Assembly: GCF_004358445.1 (NCBI RefSeq)
Contig: NZ_CP037951.1
Location: 3,359,001-3,423,000, forward strand
DNA length: 64,000 bases
From: Parashewanella tropica
GTDB lineage: Bacteria; Pseudomonadota; Gammaproteobacteria; Enterobacterales; Shewanellaceae
Direction: 5' to 3'
In this document: positions 20,799-29,728 of the stretch, piece by piece
How the letters are laid out: every line of letters begins with the position of its first letter
Position numbering within the stretch: position 1 is the first letter of the stretch
Notes under the pieces: model-generated
What the model was told of the DNA's origin: nothing
Databases searched by the model: none
The model's input: only the letters and a program-made list of their open reading frames with translations
Made by a program: the position numbers and the translations under genes

Positions 20799-21251
20799 TT
20801 AGTTTATATCTGACACAGCCCCTTTTTTACATTCAAAAATAGCTTGATACTGCTTTTGCCAAGCGCCATCTCTGAATACTTGCTTAGTCGTATATACTCT
20901 CGAAGTACGGTCAAACCTCAGCATTAGCGCATCAATAGAGCGATGTAACTCCATATTGTCTTCATACCAATATTGGGTACGATTTGTCGATAAGTATTCC
21001 GTCTCTTCCTCTTGATTATCAGAGAGAATCGCAAACCCCTCACTTCGGTAAAAACCAAGTTGATCTACGGTACTTGGATCATCCACCTCTTGATACTTTG
21101 TGTTTGTTTTACAATCGTGTAAATCAACTAACCAGCCATTCATATTTGTAGGTAGAAACTCAGAGATTGATTTTTTTTCAGTGGCCAACGCTTGAGTTAC
21201 AACCAGCAAACATGATCCCAAAATCAATGTTTTAACTTTAAAACTGCACAT
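20799..21251 (-). CDS. Exported protein of unknown function
   Basis: 150 residues from ATG 21251, chosen because GAGG lies five bases upstream. The N-terminus MCSFKVKTLILGSCLLVVTQ followed by ALATE is a signal peptide, so the mature protein of about 125 residues is periplasmic. Two cysteines (LHDCKT and FECKKG) could form a disulfide across the whole domain. Charged residues and tyrosines are frequent. I do not recognise the family, and neighbours give no clue. Confidence 0.6.
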   Translation of the reverse strand: MCSFKVKTLILGSCLLVVTQALATEKKSISEFLPTNMNGWLVDLHDCKTNTKYQEVDDPSTVDQLGFYRSEGFAILSDNQEEETEYLSTNRTQYWYEDNMELHRSIDALMLRFDRTSRVYTTKQVFRDGAWQKQYQAIFECKKGAVSDIN

Positions 21252-21347
21252 AATCACCTCAAACATACATTTGCAATTTAAGGGCTAAGTGGAAAGTTTA
21301 ATCAAGCGAGTTTTTGCAAGATAATACTAAAAGGAAATATAGTATGA

Positions 21348-21384
21348 CCGCACAGCTAGTCTCGACTAGAGACTAGCTGTGCGG
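21348..21384. repeat. Perfect 16-bp inverted repeat downstream of folP
   Basis: CCGCACAGCTAGTCTC, loop GACTA, GAGACTAGCTGTGCGG. The stem is very stable but there is no T run on either side. It is 24 bp beyond the folP stop, so it could protect the mRNA 3' end or be a Rho-dependent end structure. Confidence 0.7.
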
Positions 21385-21408
21385 AAGAATAATTGATGGA
21401 GAGAATTA

Positions 21409-22233
21409 CTATTGGCAAGCTTCAACTACAGCCAATACATCAGCCGTTTCAGCTACATCATGCACTCGAATAATATGAGCGCCTTGTTGCGCTGAAATCA
21501 AAGCTCCCGCTAAACTGCCTGCTAGTCGCTCATCGACATCCCTATCAAGTAAATGCTTAAACATACTTTTTCGTGATAAACCAATCAAAACAGGTGAGTC
21601 AAAACGGTGGAATTCTTTTTGATACTTGAGGATCGCTAGGTTGTGTTCCAGTGTTTTACCGAATCCAAATCCTGGGTCGAGTATGATGTGCTCGCGCTTG
21701 ATGCCTGCATCAATACAAGCTTTTATCCTTTCCTCAAAAAACGCAGCAATATCTTCAATCACATCTTGATACTTTGGCGCTGTTTGCATGGTTCTTGGGG
21801 TACCTTGCATGTGCATCAAGCATACTGGGACATCAAGGCTAGCCGCCATTTCCAATGCGCCTGGTTCTTGCAACGCACGAACGTCATTAATCAGATGTGC
21901 ACCAGCCTCAACAGCTTGCTTCATTACTTCAGGTTTACTGGTATCGATTGATATCCACACATCCTTATGACTCACATGTTTTATTACTGGGATCACGCGA
22001 GCTAGTTCCTTTTCTAATGAAACATCAGGCGCCCCCGGACGAGTCGACTCACCACCGATATCAATAATCTTGGCACCTTGCTCAATCATTTCATCAGCAT
22101 GCTGACATGCCGTTTCATAGGTATTGAATTGACCTCCATCAGAAAAAGAATCGGGCGTGGCATTGAGAATACCCATAATGATTGGCTTGGATAACTCGAG
22201 TGTTTTATTTTTGCTTTTTAATACATAAGTCAT
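21409..22233 (-). CDS. folP: Dihydropteroate synthase
   Basis: 274 residues from MTYVLKSKNKTLEL; GGAAG precedes ATG at 22233. It condenses dihydropterin pyrophosphate with p-aminobenzoate in folate synthesis, the step blocked by sulfonamides. Signatures are IMGILNATPDSFSDGG (near 20), DIGGESTRPGA (near 55) and DPGFGFGKTLEHN (near 185). It follows ftsH in the usual order; the ftsH terminator stands just upstream. Confidence 0.97.
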   Translation of the reverse strand: MTYVLKSKNKTLELSKPIIMGILNATPDSFSDGGQFNTYETACQHADEMIEQGAKIIDIGGESTRPGAPDVSLEKELARVIPVIKHVSHKDVWISIDTSKPEVMKQAVEAGAHLINDVRALQEPGALEMAASLDVPVCLMHMQGTPRTMQTAPKYQDVIEDIAAFFEERIKACIDAGIKREHIILDPGFGFGKTLEHNLAILKYQKEFHRFDSPVLIGLSRKSMFKHLLDRDVDERLAGSLAGALISAQQGAHIIRVHDVAETADVLAVVEACQ

Positions 22234-22252
22234 AATTGCTTCCACAGACAGC

Positions 22253-22278
22253 AAAAAGCCCCTAATTAGGGGCTTTTT
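22253..22278 (-). terminator. ftsH terminator upstream of folP
   Basis: AAAAAGCCCCTA/TAGGGGCTTTTT hairpin 15 bp after the ftsH stop and 20 bp before the folP start. folP expression therefore depends on read-through or on a promoter overlapping the hairpin. Confidence 0.85.
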
Positions 22279-22292
22279 CTATTTTATTTAGC

Positions 22293-24254
22293 TTACTTAG
22301 CAGGATTCCCTTCAGCGTCATCTACTTTAGGGTCTTCCTTACTCTCAGCATCCACATCCACTTTTTCTTCTTTAGTTTCTGCTTCTACTTTTGAGCCTGA
22401 ATCGTCGCCTTTATCAGTATCAGCACTGTCTTCTTGCCAATCTTCTGGAGGGCGAACTTCACGACGATTCATCAAATCATCAATTTGCTCTGCACCAATG
22501 GTTTCGTACTTCATCAATGCATCTTTCATTGCATGAAGAATATCTTCATTTTCCTTCAGCAATTCTTCTGCACGATCGTAGTTACCATCAATAATCACTT
22601 TTACTTCAGAATCAATGATGGCTTGAGTTTCATCAGACATATGGCTTGACTTCGCCATGCTGCGACCTAGGAATACTTCACCTTCTTCTTCCGCGTACAA
22701 TAGCGGACCAAGCTTTTCAGAGAAGCCCCATTGCGTCACCATGTTACGCGCAATTTGAGTCGCGTATTTGATGTCTTGTGACGCACCCGTCGATACTTTT
22801 TCTGCACCGTAAATCATTTCTTCCGCTAAACGACCACCGTAAGCCACTGAGATTTGGCTCTCAAGCTTTTGACGGCTTTGGCTAATCGCATCCGCTTCAG
22901 GCAAGAAGAAGGTCACACCCAGTGCACGACCACGAGGAATGATAGTTACCTTATGAACAGGATCATGATCTGGCACTAAACAACCAACAATCGCGTGACC
23001 TGCTTCGTGGTATGCTGTCATTTCTTTTTCTTCTTCAGACATCACCATAGAGCGGCGTTCTGCGCCCATCATGATCTTGTCTTTAGCCTTCTCAAACTCA
23101 TCCATACCAACGGTGCGTTTGTTCGAACGAGCGGCAAATAGTGCGGCTTCGTTGACAAGGTTGGCAAGATCGGCACCAGAGAAACCAGGTGTACCACGCG
23201 CAATAATGCTGGCTTTGATGTTGTCAGCAAGCGGTACTTTACGCATGTGAACTTTAAGAATTTGTTCACGACCTTTAACGTCAGGTAGGCCTACAACCAC
23301 TTGACGGTCAAAACGACCAGGACGCAATAATGCTTGGTCTAATACGTCAGGACGGTTGGTTGCAGCGATAACAATAATACCTTCGTTACCTTCAAAGCCA
23401 TCCATTTCAACCAACATTTGGTTCAAGGTTTGCTCACGCTCATCGTGACCACCACCAAGACCTGCACCACGTTGACGACCTACAGCATCGATTTCGTCGA
23501 TAAAGATAATACAAGGGGCTGATTTTTTCGCTTGCTCGAACATGTCACGAACACGAGATGCACCGACACCCACGAACATTTCAACAAAATCAGAACCTGA
23601 AATGGTAAAGAATGGTACTTTTGACTCACCCGCAATGGCTTTTGCCAAAAGCGTTTTACCAGTACCAGGAGGTCCCACCATTAATACACCTGTAGGAATA
23701 CGACCACCCAGTTTTTGGAATTTGGTTGGATCTTTAAGGTAATCCACCAACTCAGTTACTTCTTCTTTTGCTTCATCACAGCCCGCAACATCAGCAAAAG
23801 TGGTGTTGATTTGGTCTTCACTCATGAGCTTGGCTTTGCTCTTACCAAATGACATGGCGCCTTTACCGCCGCCACCTTGCATTTGGCGCATAAAGAAAAT
23901 CCAAACACCAATCAGTAGGATCATTGGGAACCAAGAGATGAAGATTTGAGTGAGGAAGCTGGTTTGCTCAGCCTGTTCACCTTTGATTTTAACGCCTTTT
24001 GCGATGAGATCATTGATAAGATCTTTATCGTACATAGGCATAATGGTGGTGAACTTTTCACCTGAGCGAGTCTGACCAGTAATGGTTCTCTGATCACTTT
24101 TAATTTCAACTTCCGGTATGTTGCGATTTTCCACATTTCGCACAAACGTTGTGTAATCCATCTTCTGACTCGATGAAGAAGACGGAGAATATCCCTGAAA
24201 TATGGTCATCAGCACCACGGCAATAACGACCCAGAGAATTAAATTTTTAGCCAT
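22293..24254 (-). CDS. ftsH: ATP-dependent zinc metalloprotease FtsH
   Basis: 653 residues from [16 protein letters not shown]. This membrane-bound hexameric AAA protease degrades misfolded membrane proteins and regulators such as LpxC. Order: first membrane segment (4-22), periplasmic domain, second segment ([16 protein letters not shown], near 100-118), AAA module with GPPGTGKT and [15 protein letters not shown], then protease motif HEAGH near 410. The C-terminal tail is acidic and Lys/Glu/Asp rich. It follows rlmE by 79 bp, the conserved order. Confidence 0.98.
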   Translation of the reverse strand: MAKNLILWVVIAVVLMTIFQGYSPSSSSSQKMDYTTFVRNVENRNIPEVEIKSDQRTITGQTRSGEKFTTIMPMYDKDLINDLIAKGVKIKGEQAEQTSFLTQIFISWFPMILLIGVWIFFMRQMQGGGGKGAMSFGKSKAKLMSEDQINTTFADVAGCDEAKEEVTELVDYLKDPTKFQKLGGRIPTGVLMVGPPGTGKTLLAKAIAGESKVPFFTISGSDFVEMFVGVGASRVRDMFEQAKKSAPCIIFIDEIDAVGRQRGAGLGGGHDEREQTLNQMLVEMDGFEGNEGIIVIAATNRPDVLDQALLRPGRFDRQVVVGLPDVKGREQILKVHMRKVPLADNIKASIIARGTPGFSGADLANLVNEAALFAARSNKRTVGMDEFEKAKDKIMMGAERRSMVMSEEEKEMTAYHEAGHAIVGCLVPDHDPVHKVTIIPRGRALGVTFFLPEADAISQSRQKLESQISVAYGGRLAEEMIYGAEKVSTGASQDIKYATQIARNMVTQWGFSEKLGPLLYAEEEGEVFLGRSMAKSSHMSDETQAIIDSEVKVIIDGNYDRAEELLKENEDILHAMKDALMKYETIGAEQIDDLMNRREVRPPEDWQEDSADTDKGDDSGSKVEAETKEEKVDVDAESKEDPKVDDAEGNPAK

Positions 24255-24333
24255 ATCACTCAAGTTATTCGACCTCAAAGCCCTTTGATACCAGTTCGAG
24301 TTGGTATTATTTTAAAAACTGACGATTAGGGTA

Positions 24334-24966
24334 CTACAACTTGTACCCAGTCGCCACTATATAGACTTCACGAGAACGTGCTCGCGATGAATCTGGTTTG
24401 CGGGTTTTCACCACTTTAAATGCTTGCCTTACGGCTTTCATGTATTCATCAAAGCCCTCCCCTTGGAATACTTTAACAGCAAAGCTTCCATTTGGAGCTA
24501 AAACTTGATGACACATATCTAATGCTAGCTCAACCAAGTACATTGCACGAGGTTGATCTACCACGCCTGCACCACTCATGTTTGGTGCCATGTCAGATAA
24601 GACAACATCGACTTTATCACTACCAACTCGATTTAGAAGCGCTTCTAACACCGCATCTTCACGAAAATCGCCTTGTAGAAAGTCGACACCAACAATTGGA
24701 TCCATTGGTAAAATGTCACAAGCAATCACTTTTCCTGATTCACCTGTTAATTTCACGGCAACTTGCGACCAACCGCCAGGCGCGGCACCTAAGTCGACAA
24801 CCGTCATGCCTTTTTTAATTAAATTATCTTTGTTCTGCAGTTCTTCCAATTTGAACGCAGCCCGAGAGCGCAATCCTCTTTTTTGTGCCTCTTTGACATA
24901 ATGATCATCAAAGTGTTCTTGCATCCATCTGGTAGAACTGGCGCTTCTTTTTTTCGCTGTCATCAA
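24334..24966 (-). CDS. rlmE: 23S rRNA (uridine-2552-2'-O)-methyltransferase
   Basis: 210 residues, family length 209. It methylates U2552 in the A loop of 23S rRNA during 50S maturation, using S-adenosylmethionine. The SAM site is [15 protein letters not shown] (near 57-71). Catalytic residues occur in RAAFKLEE (Lys near 38), [10 protein letters not shown] (Asp near 124), [10 protein letters not shown] (Lys near 164) and [10 protein letters not shown] (Glu near 199). It precedes ftsH and diverges from yhbY. Confidence 0.97.
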   Translation of the reverse strand: MMTAKKRSASSTRWMQEHFDDHYVKEAQKRGLRSRAAFKLEELQNKDNLIKKGMTVVDLGAAPGGWSQVAVKLTGESGKVIACDILPMDPIVGVDFLQGDFREDAVLEALLNRVGSDKVDVVLSDMAPNMSGAGVVDQPRAMYLVELALDMCHQVLAPNGSFAVKVFQGEGFDEYMKAVRQAFKVVKTRKPDSSRARSREVYIVATGYKL

Positions 24967-25075
24967 TAAACCACAACAAATAGATATTATATGTTAGCTA
25001 TATAAGGGTAGAATAACGGGTTTTCAATAGATATTTTGTAACTTTGGTTGTCCAACCAAATGAAAAGTAGGTTAT

Positions 25076-25375
25076 ATGAACTTAACTACCAAGCAAAAAC
25101 AGCACCTTAAAGGTTTAGCTCACGATTTAAAACCTGTGGTACTTCTAGGAGCTAACGGTTTAACGGAAGGTGTTTTAGCCGAGATCGACAATGCACTTGA
25201 GCACCATGAATTGATCAAGGTTAAAGTGCCATCAACAGACCGTGAAATGAAAGCGGCTGTGATTGATGCCATTGTTCGTGAAACGAATGCTGTAAAACTT
25301 CAGCAAATTGGTCACATCGTAGTGCTTTTCCGTCAATCGGAAGAAATGAAAATCGCAATTCCGAAAGCGCGTTAA
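25076..25375 (+). CDS. yhbY: CRM-domain RNA-binding protein YhbY
   Basis: 99 residues, one CRS1-YhbY domain: LTTKQKQHLKGLAHDLKPVV, then LGANGLTEGVLAEIDNALE and the C-terminal GHIVVLFRQS. The protein associates with pre-50S ribosomal particles. It diverges from rlmE, the conserved arrangement in gammaproteobacteria. A bidirectional terminator follows. Confidence 0.96.
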   Translation: MNLTTKQKQHLKGLAHDLKPVVLLGANGLTEGVLAEIDNALEHHELIKVKVPSTDREMKAAVIDAIVRETNAVKLQQIGHIVVLFRQSEEMKIAIPKAR

Positions 25376-25397
25376 TGCTTATTTTTGAAATTTAATA

Positions 25398-25427
25398 AAA
25401 AAGCCGCTGAATATTTAGCGGCTTTTT
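25398..25427. terminator. Bidirectional terminator between yhbY and secF
   Basis: AAAAAGCCGCT, loop GAATATTT, AGCGGCTTTTT serves the convergent genes yhbY and secF. Confidence 0.85.
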
Positions 25428-25447
25428 CTTTGTCTGCAAATCATCAA

Positions 25448-26353
25448 CTATGGATGATCGGAAATCACTTTTGGCTTGTAGTGTTCAGGTTTCAACCCTA
25501 GATACTCCGGCAATGAAGTTCCCACCGAAATCGATGACCAAGTGCCAGTTAATACCCCAATAAACATGGCGATGGAGAAACCTCTCAGTGCATCTCCACC
25601 CATGATCCACAGTGCAACAATCGTCATCAAGGTAGTACCCGATGTCACCATGGTTCTTGAGAATGTAGCACCTACTGCTTGATTATTAAGCTCTGTAATA
25701 TTGCCCTTGGGTTTAGCTATTAAAAGCTCCCTGATCCTATCGGCAATGATAATTGAGTCATTCAGTGAATAACCCAAAATCGCCAAGATAGCCGCCAATA
25801 CTGTTAAGTTGAACTCCATCTGACTAAAAGCAAAAAATGCCAATACGAACACCACATCATGAGCAAGTGCAAATAAGGCTCCTGAGGCTAAGCGCCACTC
25901 GAAGCGAAAACTGAGATAGCCAAGAATACACAAGACGGATATCAACAACGCTAAGCCACCTTGGTTAGCAAGCTCAGCACCCACTTGCGGTCCCACGATA
26001 CTGGTATTGAGTACATCAACTTTCTGACTAATAGGCTGTAGTACTTGTTTTAAATCAGGGTGATCTTTAGCATTGACTGGCGTATCACTGTAACGAAGCA
26101 CCCATCGTCCCGGCTCACTGGCAGAAATCACCTCGACCTTTTGATGATAGGCTTTATCGAGTACAGGATGCATCTGCGCTGGCGTGACATTCTTGTCCAA
26201 TTGAACTTCTGAAACAACACCACCAGTGAAATCCAATCCCCAATTAAGCCCATTCATTGTAATAACGGTAATTGAGGCTATCATTGCGACTACAGAAATC
26301 ACACTCGTCATATAGCGGAGTTTAGTCGCGTTTTCTTTAATAAACTCTCTCAT
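25448..26353 (-). CDS. secF: Protein translocase subunit SecF
   Basis: 301 residues with six predicted membrane segments and the large periplasmic loop between the first two. SecD and SecF form the proton-driven complex that pulls proteins through SecYEG. The SecF signature GLNWGLDFTGGVVSEVQ (near 31-47) and the RND-type segment LGYSLNDSIIIADRIRE (near 193) are present. It starts 2 bp after secD. No yajC or tgt is nearby, unlike the common secDF locus, so this may be the second secDF pair known in some relatives. Confidence 0.95.
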   Translation of the reverse strand: MREFIKENATKLRYMTSVISVVAMIASITVITMNGLNWGLDFTGGVVSEVQLDKNVTPAQMHPVLDKAYHQKVEVISASEPGRWVLRYSDTPVNAKDHPDLKQVLQPISQKVDVLNTSIVGPQVGAELANQGGLALLISVLCILGYLSFRFEWRLASGALFALAHDVVFVLAFFAFSQMEFNLTVLAAILAILGYSLNDSIIIADRIRELLIAKPKGNITELNNQAVGATFSRTMVTSGTTLMTIVALWIMGGDALRGFSIAMFIGVLTGTWSSISVGTSLPEYLGLKPEHYKPKVISDHP

Positions 26354-26355
26354 GC

Positions 26356-28167
26356 TTAAACCCTCACTTCGCGACTGGTATCACGCCCATACACCAAATT
26401 GATGATGGCTCTTGAGGCAAAAATGCCGGTATACATACTGGTGATCAAACCTAATCCTAAGGTCAATGCAAACCCTTGAATGGGTCCATTACCAATAGCA
26501 TAAAGCACCACAGCTGTGATCAAGGTTGTGAAGTTAGCATCAAAGATGGTTGAGAAAGCACTGTCGAAACCCGTATCAATAGCCCCCGCAAAGCTTCGAC
26601 CTTCTTTCATCTTATCCCGTATTCGCTCAAAAATAAGTACGTTAGTATCAACGGCCATACCAACAGTGAGCACTAACCCCGCAATACCTGGTAGTGTTAA
26701 TACGGCACCAGGAAGTAGAGATATTAAGCCAAATAGAATTATCATGTTGCAGATAAGCGCGATATTTGCCACCCAACCTAGGCGTCGATACCAAAGCGCC
26801 ATAAATATGAGAGTAACGCTCAAGCCAAGTGCCAACGCTTTGATACCGTTATCGATATTTTCTGCACCTAGGCTTGGACCAATGGTTCTTTCTTCAACAA
26901 TGGTTACAGGCGCTGTCATCGACCCTGCTCTTAATAGCAAGGCTAACTGTTGCGCCTCTTGCATGGTACCCACACCCGTGATTTCGAAACGAGACCCCAA
27001 CTGGCTTTGAATGGTGGCAATACTGATGATGTGAGTATTTTTCTTGGCTTTACCGTTTTCACCACGGCTGTATTCGCTAAACGAGGTTGCCATTGGTTTT
27101 CCTATGTTATCGCGTGAAAAGTGCGACATTAAGGTGCCGCCAGCGCTATCAAGGGTAATATTAACTTTGGCTAATCCCATTTTACTCACCGCAGCACGTG
27201 CATCGACAATATGATCACCACCTAAAACAGGACGGCGTGCCACATAAACAGGACGAGCGTTTTGATCAGGGATCATCTGTGCATTCACATCACCTTGCTC
27301 TTTGACACCATAAAAAGCCAAACTTGCTGTTGCACCAATGACCTTTTTAGCAGAAGCCGGATCTTGTACCCCAGGTAGTTCAATACGAATACGGTGATCG
27401 CCTTGGCGTTGTACTAAAGCTTCTGTGATCCCAAGCTGCTCAATACGACTTCGCATGATTTGCAAGTTTTGTTGTACTGTCATATTGCGAAGATTGATCT
27501 TTTCTTTGTCTTTTAAGAACAATCGAACACCACCATCAGTACTCGCGACTTGCCAAGTGGGCTCCGTCGTCGCGACGAACTTACGAATCGCACTTAACGC
27601 ATCATCGGACGTACTTAATGCTTTGACTTGCTCACCTTGCTGTTGATGGAAACTCACACCACGGATATTTTTCTCACGTAAAGCTTGGCGTAACTCATCA
27701 ATCATCTGTACCCCATGAGCGTGATAAACAACATCAACGTCAACATCGAGTAAAAACTGTACCCCGCCTCGTAAATCGAGTCCTAGTTTTATTGGCGAAA
27801 ACCCTGCTTCTAATAACCATTTAGGAGCAGCTGGAGATAACGCTAAGGTTACCGCTTCAGGATTCTTTAAATGCTTAGCCAATAAATCTTTTACATCGGT
27901 CTGCTGTTGTTGATTTTTAAGAACCACAACACGACCTTTGGCATTATCATCGATACGCTTGGGAGTGATCCCTGCCTGTTTTAAAATCTGCTGAGTTTGC
28001 TGTAATGACATTTCATCTACGGCTTTTTTACCCAACTGCACCGCACCATCTTCGCCATACCACGATGGGATTGAACTCAGTAACATCACTAATACGGATA
28101 CAATAAAAACAATATACTTCCAGCGCGCGGTGTAATTCAGCGTCTTACCTGTTCGAGCATTTTTCAT
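26356..28167 (-). CDS. secD: Protein translocase subunit SecD
   Basis: 603 residues. Motifs: first membrane segment YIVFIVSVLVMLLSSIPSWY, LGLDLRGGVQFLLDVDVD near 133 (the SecD D1 signature), a P1 periplasmic domain with RIELPGVQDP, and the C-terminal six-helix region with GMAVDTNVLIFERIRDKMKEG. It works with SecF in the inner membrane. Neither yajC nor tgt precedes it; a small membrane-anchored protein gene lies 96 bp upstream. Confidence 0.95.
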   Translation of the reverse strand: MKNARTGKTLNYTARWKYIVFIVSVLVMLLSSIPSWYGEDGAVQLGKKAVDEMSLQQTQQILKQAGITPKRIDDNAKGRVVVLKNQQQQTDVKDLLAKHLKNPEAVTLALSPAAPKWLLEAGFSPIKLGLDLRGGVQFLLDVDVDVVYHAHGVQMIDELRQALREKNIRGVSFHQQQGEQVKALSTSDDALSAIRKFVATTEPTWQVASTDGGVRLFLKDKEKINLRNMTVQQNLQIMRSRIEQLGITEALVQRQGDHRIRIELPGVQDPASAKKVIGATASLAFYGVKEQGDVNAQMIPDQNARPVYVARRPVLGGDHIVDARAAVSKMGLAKVNITLDSAGGTLMSHFSRDNIGKPMATSFSEYSRGENGKAKKNTHIISIATIQSQLGSRFEITGVGTMQEAQQLALLLRAGSMTAPVTIVEERTIGPSLGAENIDNGIKALALGLSVTLIFMALWYRRLGWVANIALICNMIILFGLISLLPGAVLTLPGIAGLVLTVGMAVDTNVLIFERIRDKMKEGRSFAGAIDTGFDSAFSTIFDANFTTLITAVVLYAIGNGPIQGFALTLGLGLITSMYTGIFASRAIINLVYGRDTSREVRV

Positions 28168-28263
28168 GTTATATCTCTTTCAAATTTATAGTGGCGATCA
28201 CTCGTTAATTGAGAGATCGCTCAATTAATAATAGTTAAATAATGAAAATAGAAAGAGATAGAG

Positions 28264-28761
28264 TCAGGCTTGCTGAATAAAACGATAAATAAGATTGGAC
28301 TCTTTCCAACCATTTAGACGAGTTGGTTGAGTTTGATAGGTGAGCAACCAATCCAGTTGCTGATTAAATAGAGCTTGATAACCTTTATTTAAAAGTGGCG
28401 CAGGGGGTAAATCCACTTCGGATAACAACTGATATTCAGGATGAATATCATCATGACTAAACTGGACTAAGCTCAGGTATCGAAGCGAGTTTGTAGGGAT
28501 AAATTGAGTGTTATTAGTATCGTGAAGGAACTGTTCTAACTCAAGTTGATGGATTTTGACCAACGAAACTGGAAGCTTATGTTGAGCTTTAAAATCAACA
28601 TTCTGAACTTGAGAAATTTGCTGTGAAACTAAAGGGGTTGCAGGGGTGTCATTTCCAACATCATGATCAGAAATTTGACTCAATGTCACACCTCCAATGA
28701 CAGCAACAAGTGTCATCAGACAAATCAAAACGTATGATTTAATGGATTGAGTCAAATTCAA
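28264..28761 (-). CDS. Membrane-anchored protein of unknown function upstream of secD
   Basis: 165 residues. One N-terminal hydrophobic helix (SYVLICLMTLVAVIGGVTL) is followed by a ~135-residue probable periplasmic part rich in Gln and Leu. No family is recognised. It is co-oriented with secDF and may share its transcript, so a link with the translocase is possible but unsupported by motifs. Confidence 0.6.
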   Translation of the reverse strand: MNLTQSIKSYVLICLMTLVAVIGGVTLSQISDHDVGNDTPATPLVSQQISQVQNVDFKAQHKLPVSLVKIHQLELEQFLHDTNNTQFIPTNSLRYLSLVQFSHDDIHPEYQLLSEVDLPPAPLLNKGYQALFNQQLDWLLTYQTQPTRLNGWKESNLIYRFIQQA

Positions 28762-28881
28762 ATATACCTTCTTAATGAAGATCTTACATTAACCGCTTTT
28801 GCTTACGATTTGCAAATTAGTAAGTACCAGACCATAAGTTTTTCGATAATTTTGGAGTTTAGATCAAGTGCCATTCAAGGC

Positions 28882-28920
28882 GCTTTTGTTTGTAATATTA
28901 ATTATCTTACAAACAAAAGC
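28882..28920. repeat. Perfect 14-bp inverted repeat downstream of greA
   Basis: GCTTTTGTTTGTAA, 11-nt loop, TTACAAACAAAAGC, about 80 bp beyond the greA stop. It lacks a GC-rich stem or T run, so it is not a standard terminator. It could be an operator-type palindrome for the 165-residue gene or a transcript-end structure. Confidence 0.6.
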
Positions 28921-29001
28921 AACGTCGAAGAGTGCTTGAGATGGGCGTCAAAAAAACGAATAAATTTATGGTTGGGTACTTTACATCAAGCTTCTGTTCG
29001 C

Positions 29002-29478
29002 CTAGATGTATTGTACTTCTACAACTTCGAAGTCAGTCAAGCCACCAGGCGTGTTAATGCCGACTTCATCGCCTTCTGATTTGCCAATCAAACCTCTTGC
29101 AATCGGTGAGTTTACAGAGATCAGGTTTTCTTTAATGTTCGCTTCATCGTCACCAACAATGCGATATGTCATTTCTTCATCAGTATCAATATTTAAGATG
29201 GTTACTGTTGTACCGAAGATAATTTTTCCGGTGTTTTCCATCTTGGTGACATCGATGATTTGAGCGTTTGATAGCTTACCTTCAATATCGCGAATACGCG
29301 CTTCACAAATACCCTGCTCTTCACGTGCAGCGTGATATTCAGCATTTTCTTTTAAATCACCCAACTCTCTTGCTTCAGCAATGGCTTCTGTAATTTGTGG
29401 GCGACGTTCAAACTTCAAATGGTCTAATTCCTTGCGAAGTTGATCTGCACCGACAACCGTCATTGGAACCTTATTCAT
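29002..29478 (-). CDS. greA: Transcription elongation factor GreA
   Basis: 158 residues, the GreA length. It enters the secondary channel of RNA polymerase and stimulates cleavage of backtracked RNA. The acidic tip of the N-terminal coiled coil is [20 protein letters not shown] (near 36-55). The FKBP-like C-terminal domain has [25 protein letters not shown] site precedes the start. In relatives greA neighbours carAB; here an RND pump gene pair lies between. Confidence 0.97.
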   Translation of the reverse strand: MNKVPMTVVGADQLRKELDHLKFERRPQITEAIAEARELGDLKENAEYHAAREEQGICEARIRDIEGKLSNAQIIDVTKMENTGKIIFGTTVTILNIDTDEEMTYRIVGDDEANIKENLISVNSPIARGLIGKSEGDEVGINTPGGLTDFEVVEVQYI

Positions 29479-29728
29479 AATGATTCTCTCTCCTTAAAGC
29501 AAAAGAAGCCCGTGCTGAACTTAGTCTGCACAGGGGAATGTTAATATCCTAGAAAAAGCGGGAGACAATAGGTATTTACCTGATGCTTATCAACTAAGCT
29601 GCCCCATTATTAAGCGAAATGTAACAATCCAGCTCTTTCGTACTATTGCAGAGTAACTTTACTCCACACCATGATTAATATTATAGCCTAAGCTTACCCC
29701 AAGCAGGAGCCTTCTTACCAGACTAATC

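Noticed and set aside
28747-29079. 110-codon frame between the secD-upstream gene and greA
   Set aside because: It overlaps greA antisense and includes the 14-bp palindrome; no plausible start site or domain.
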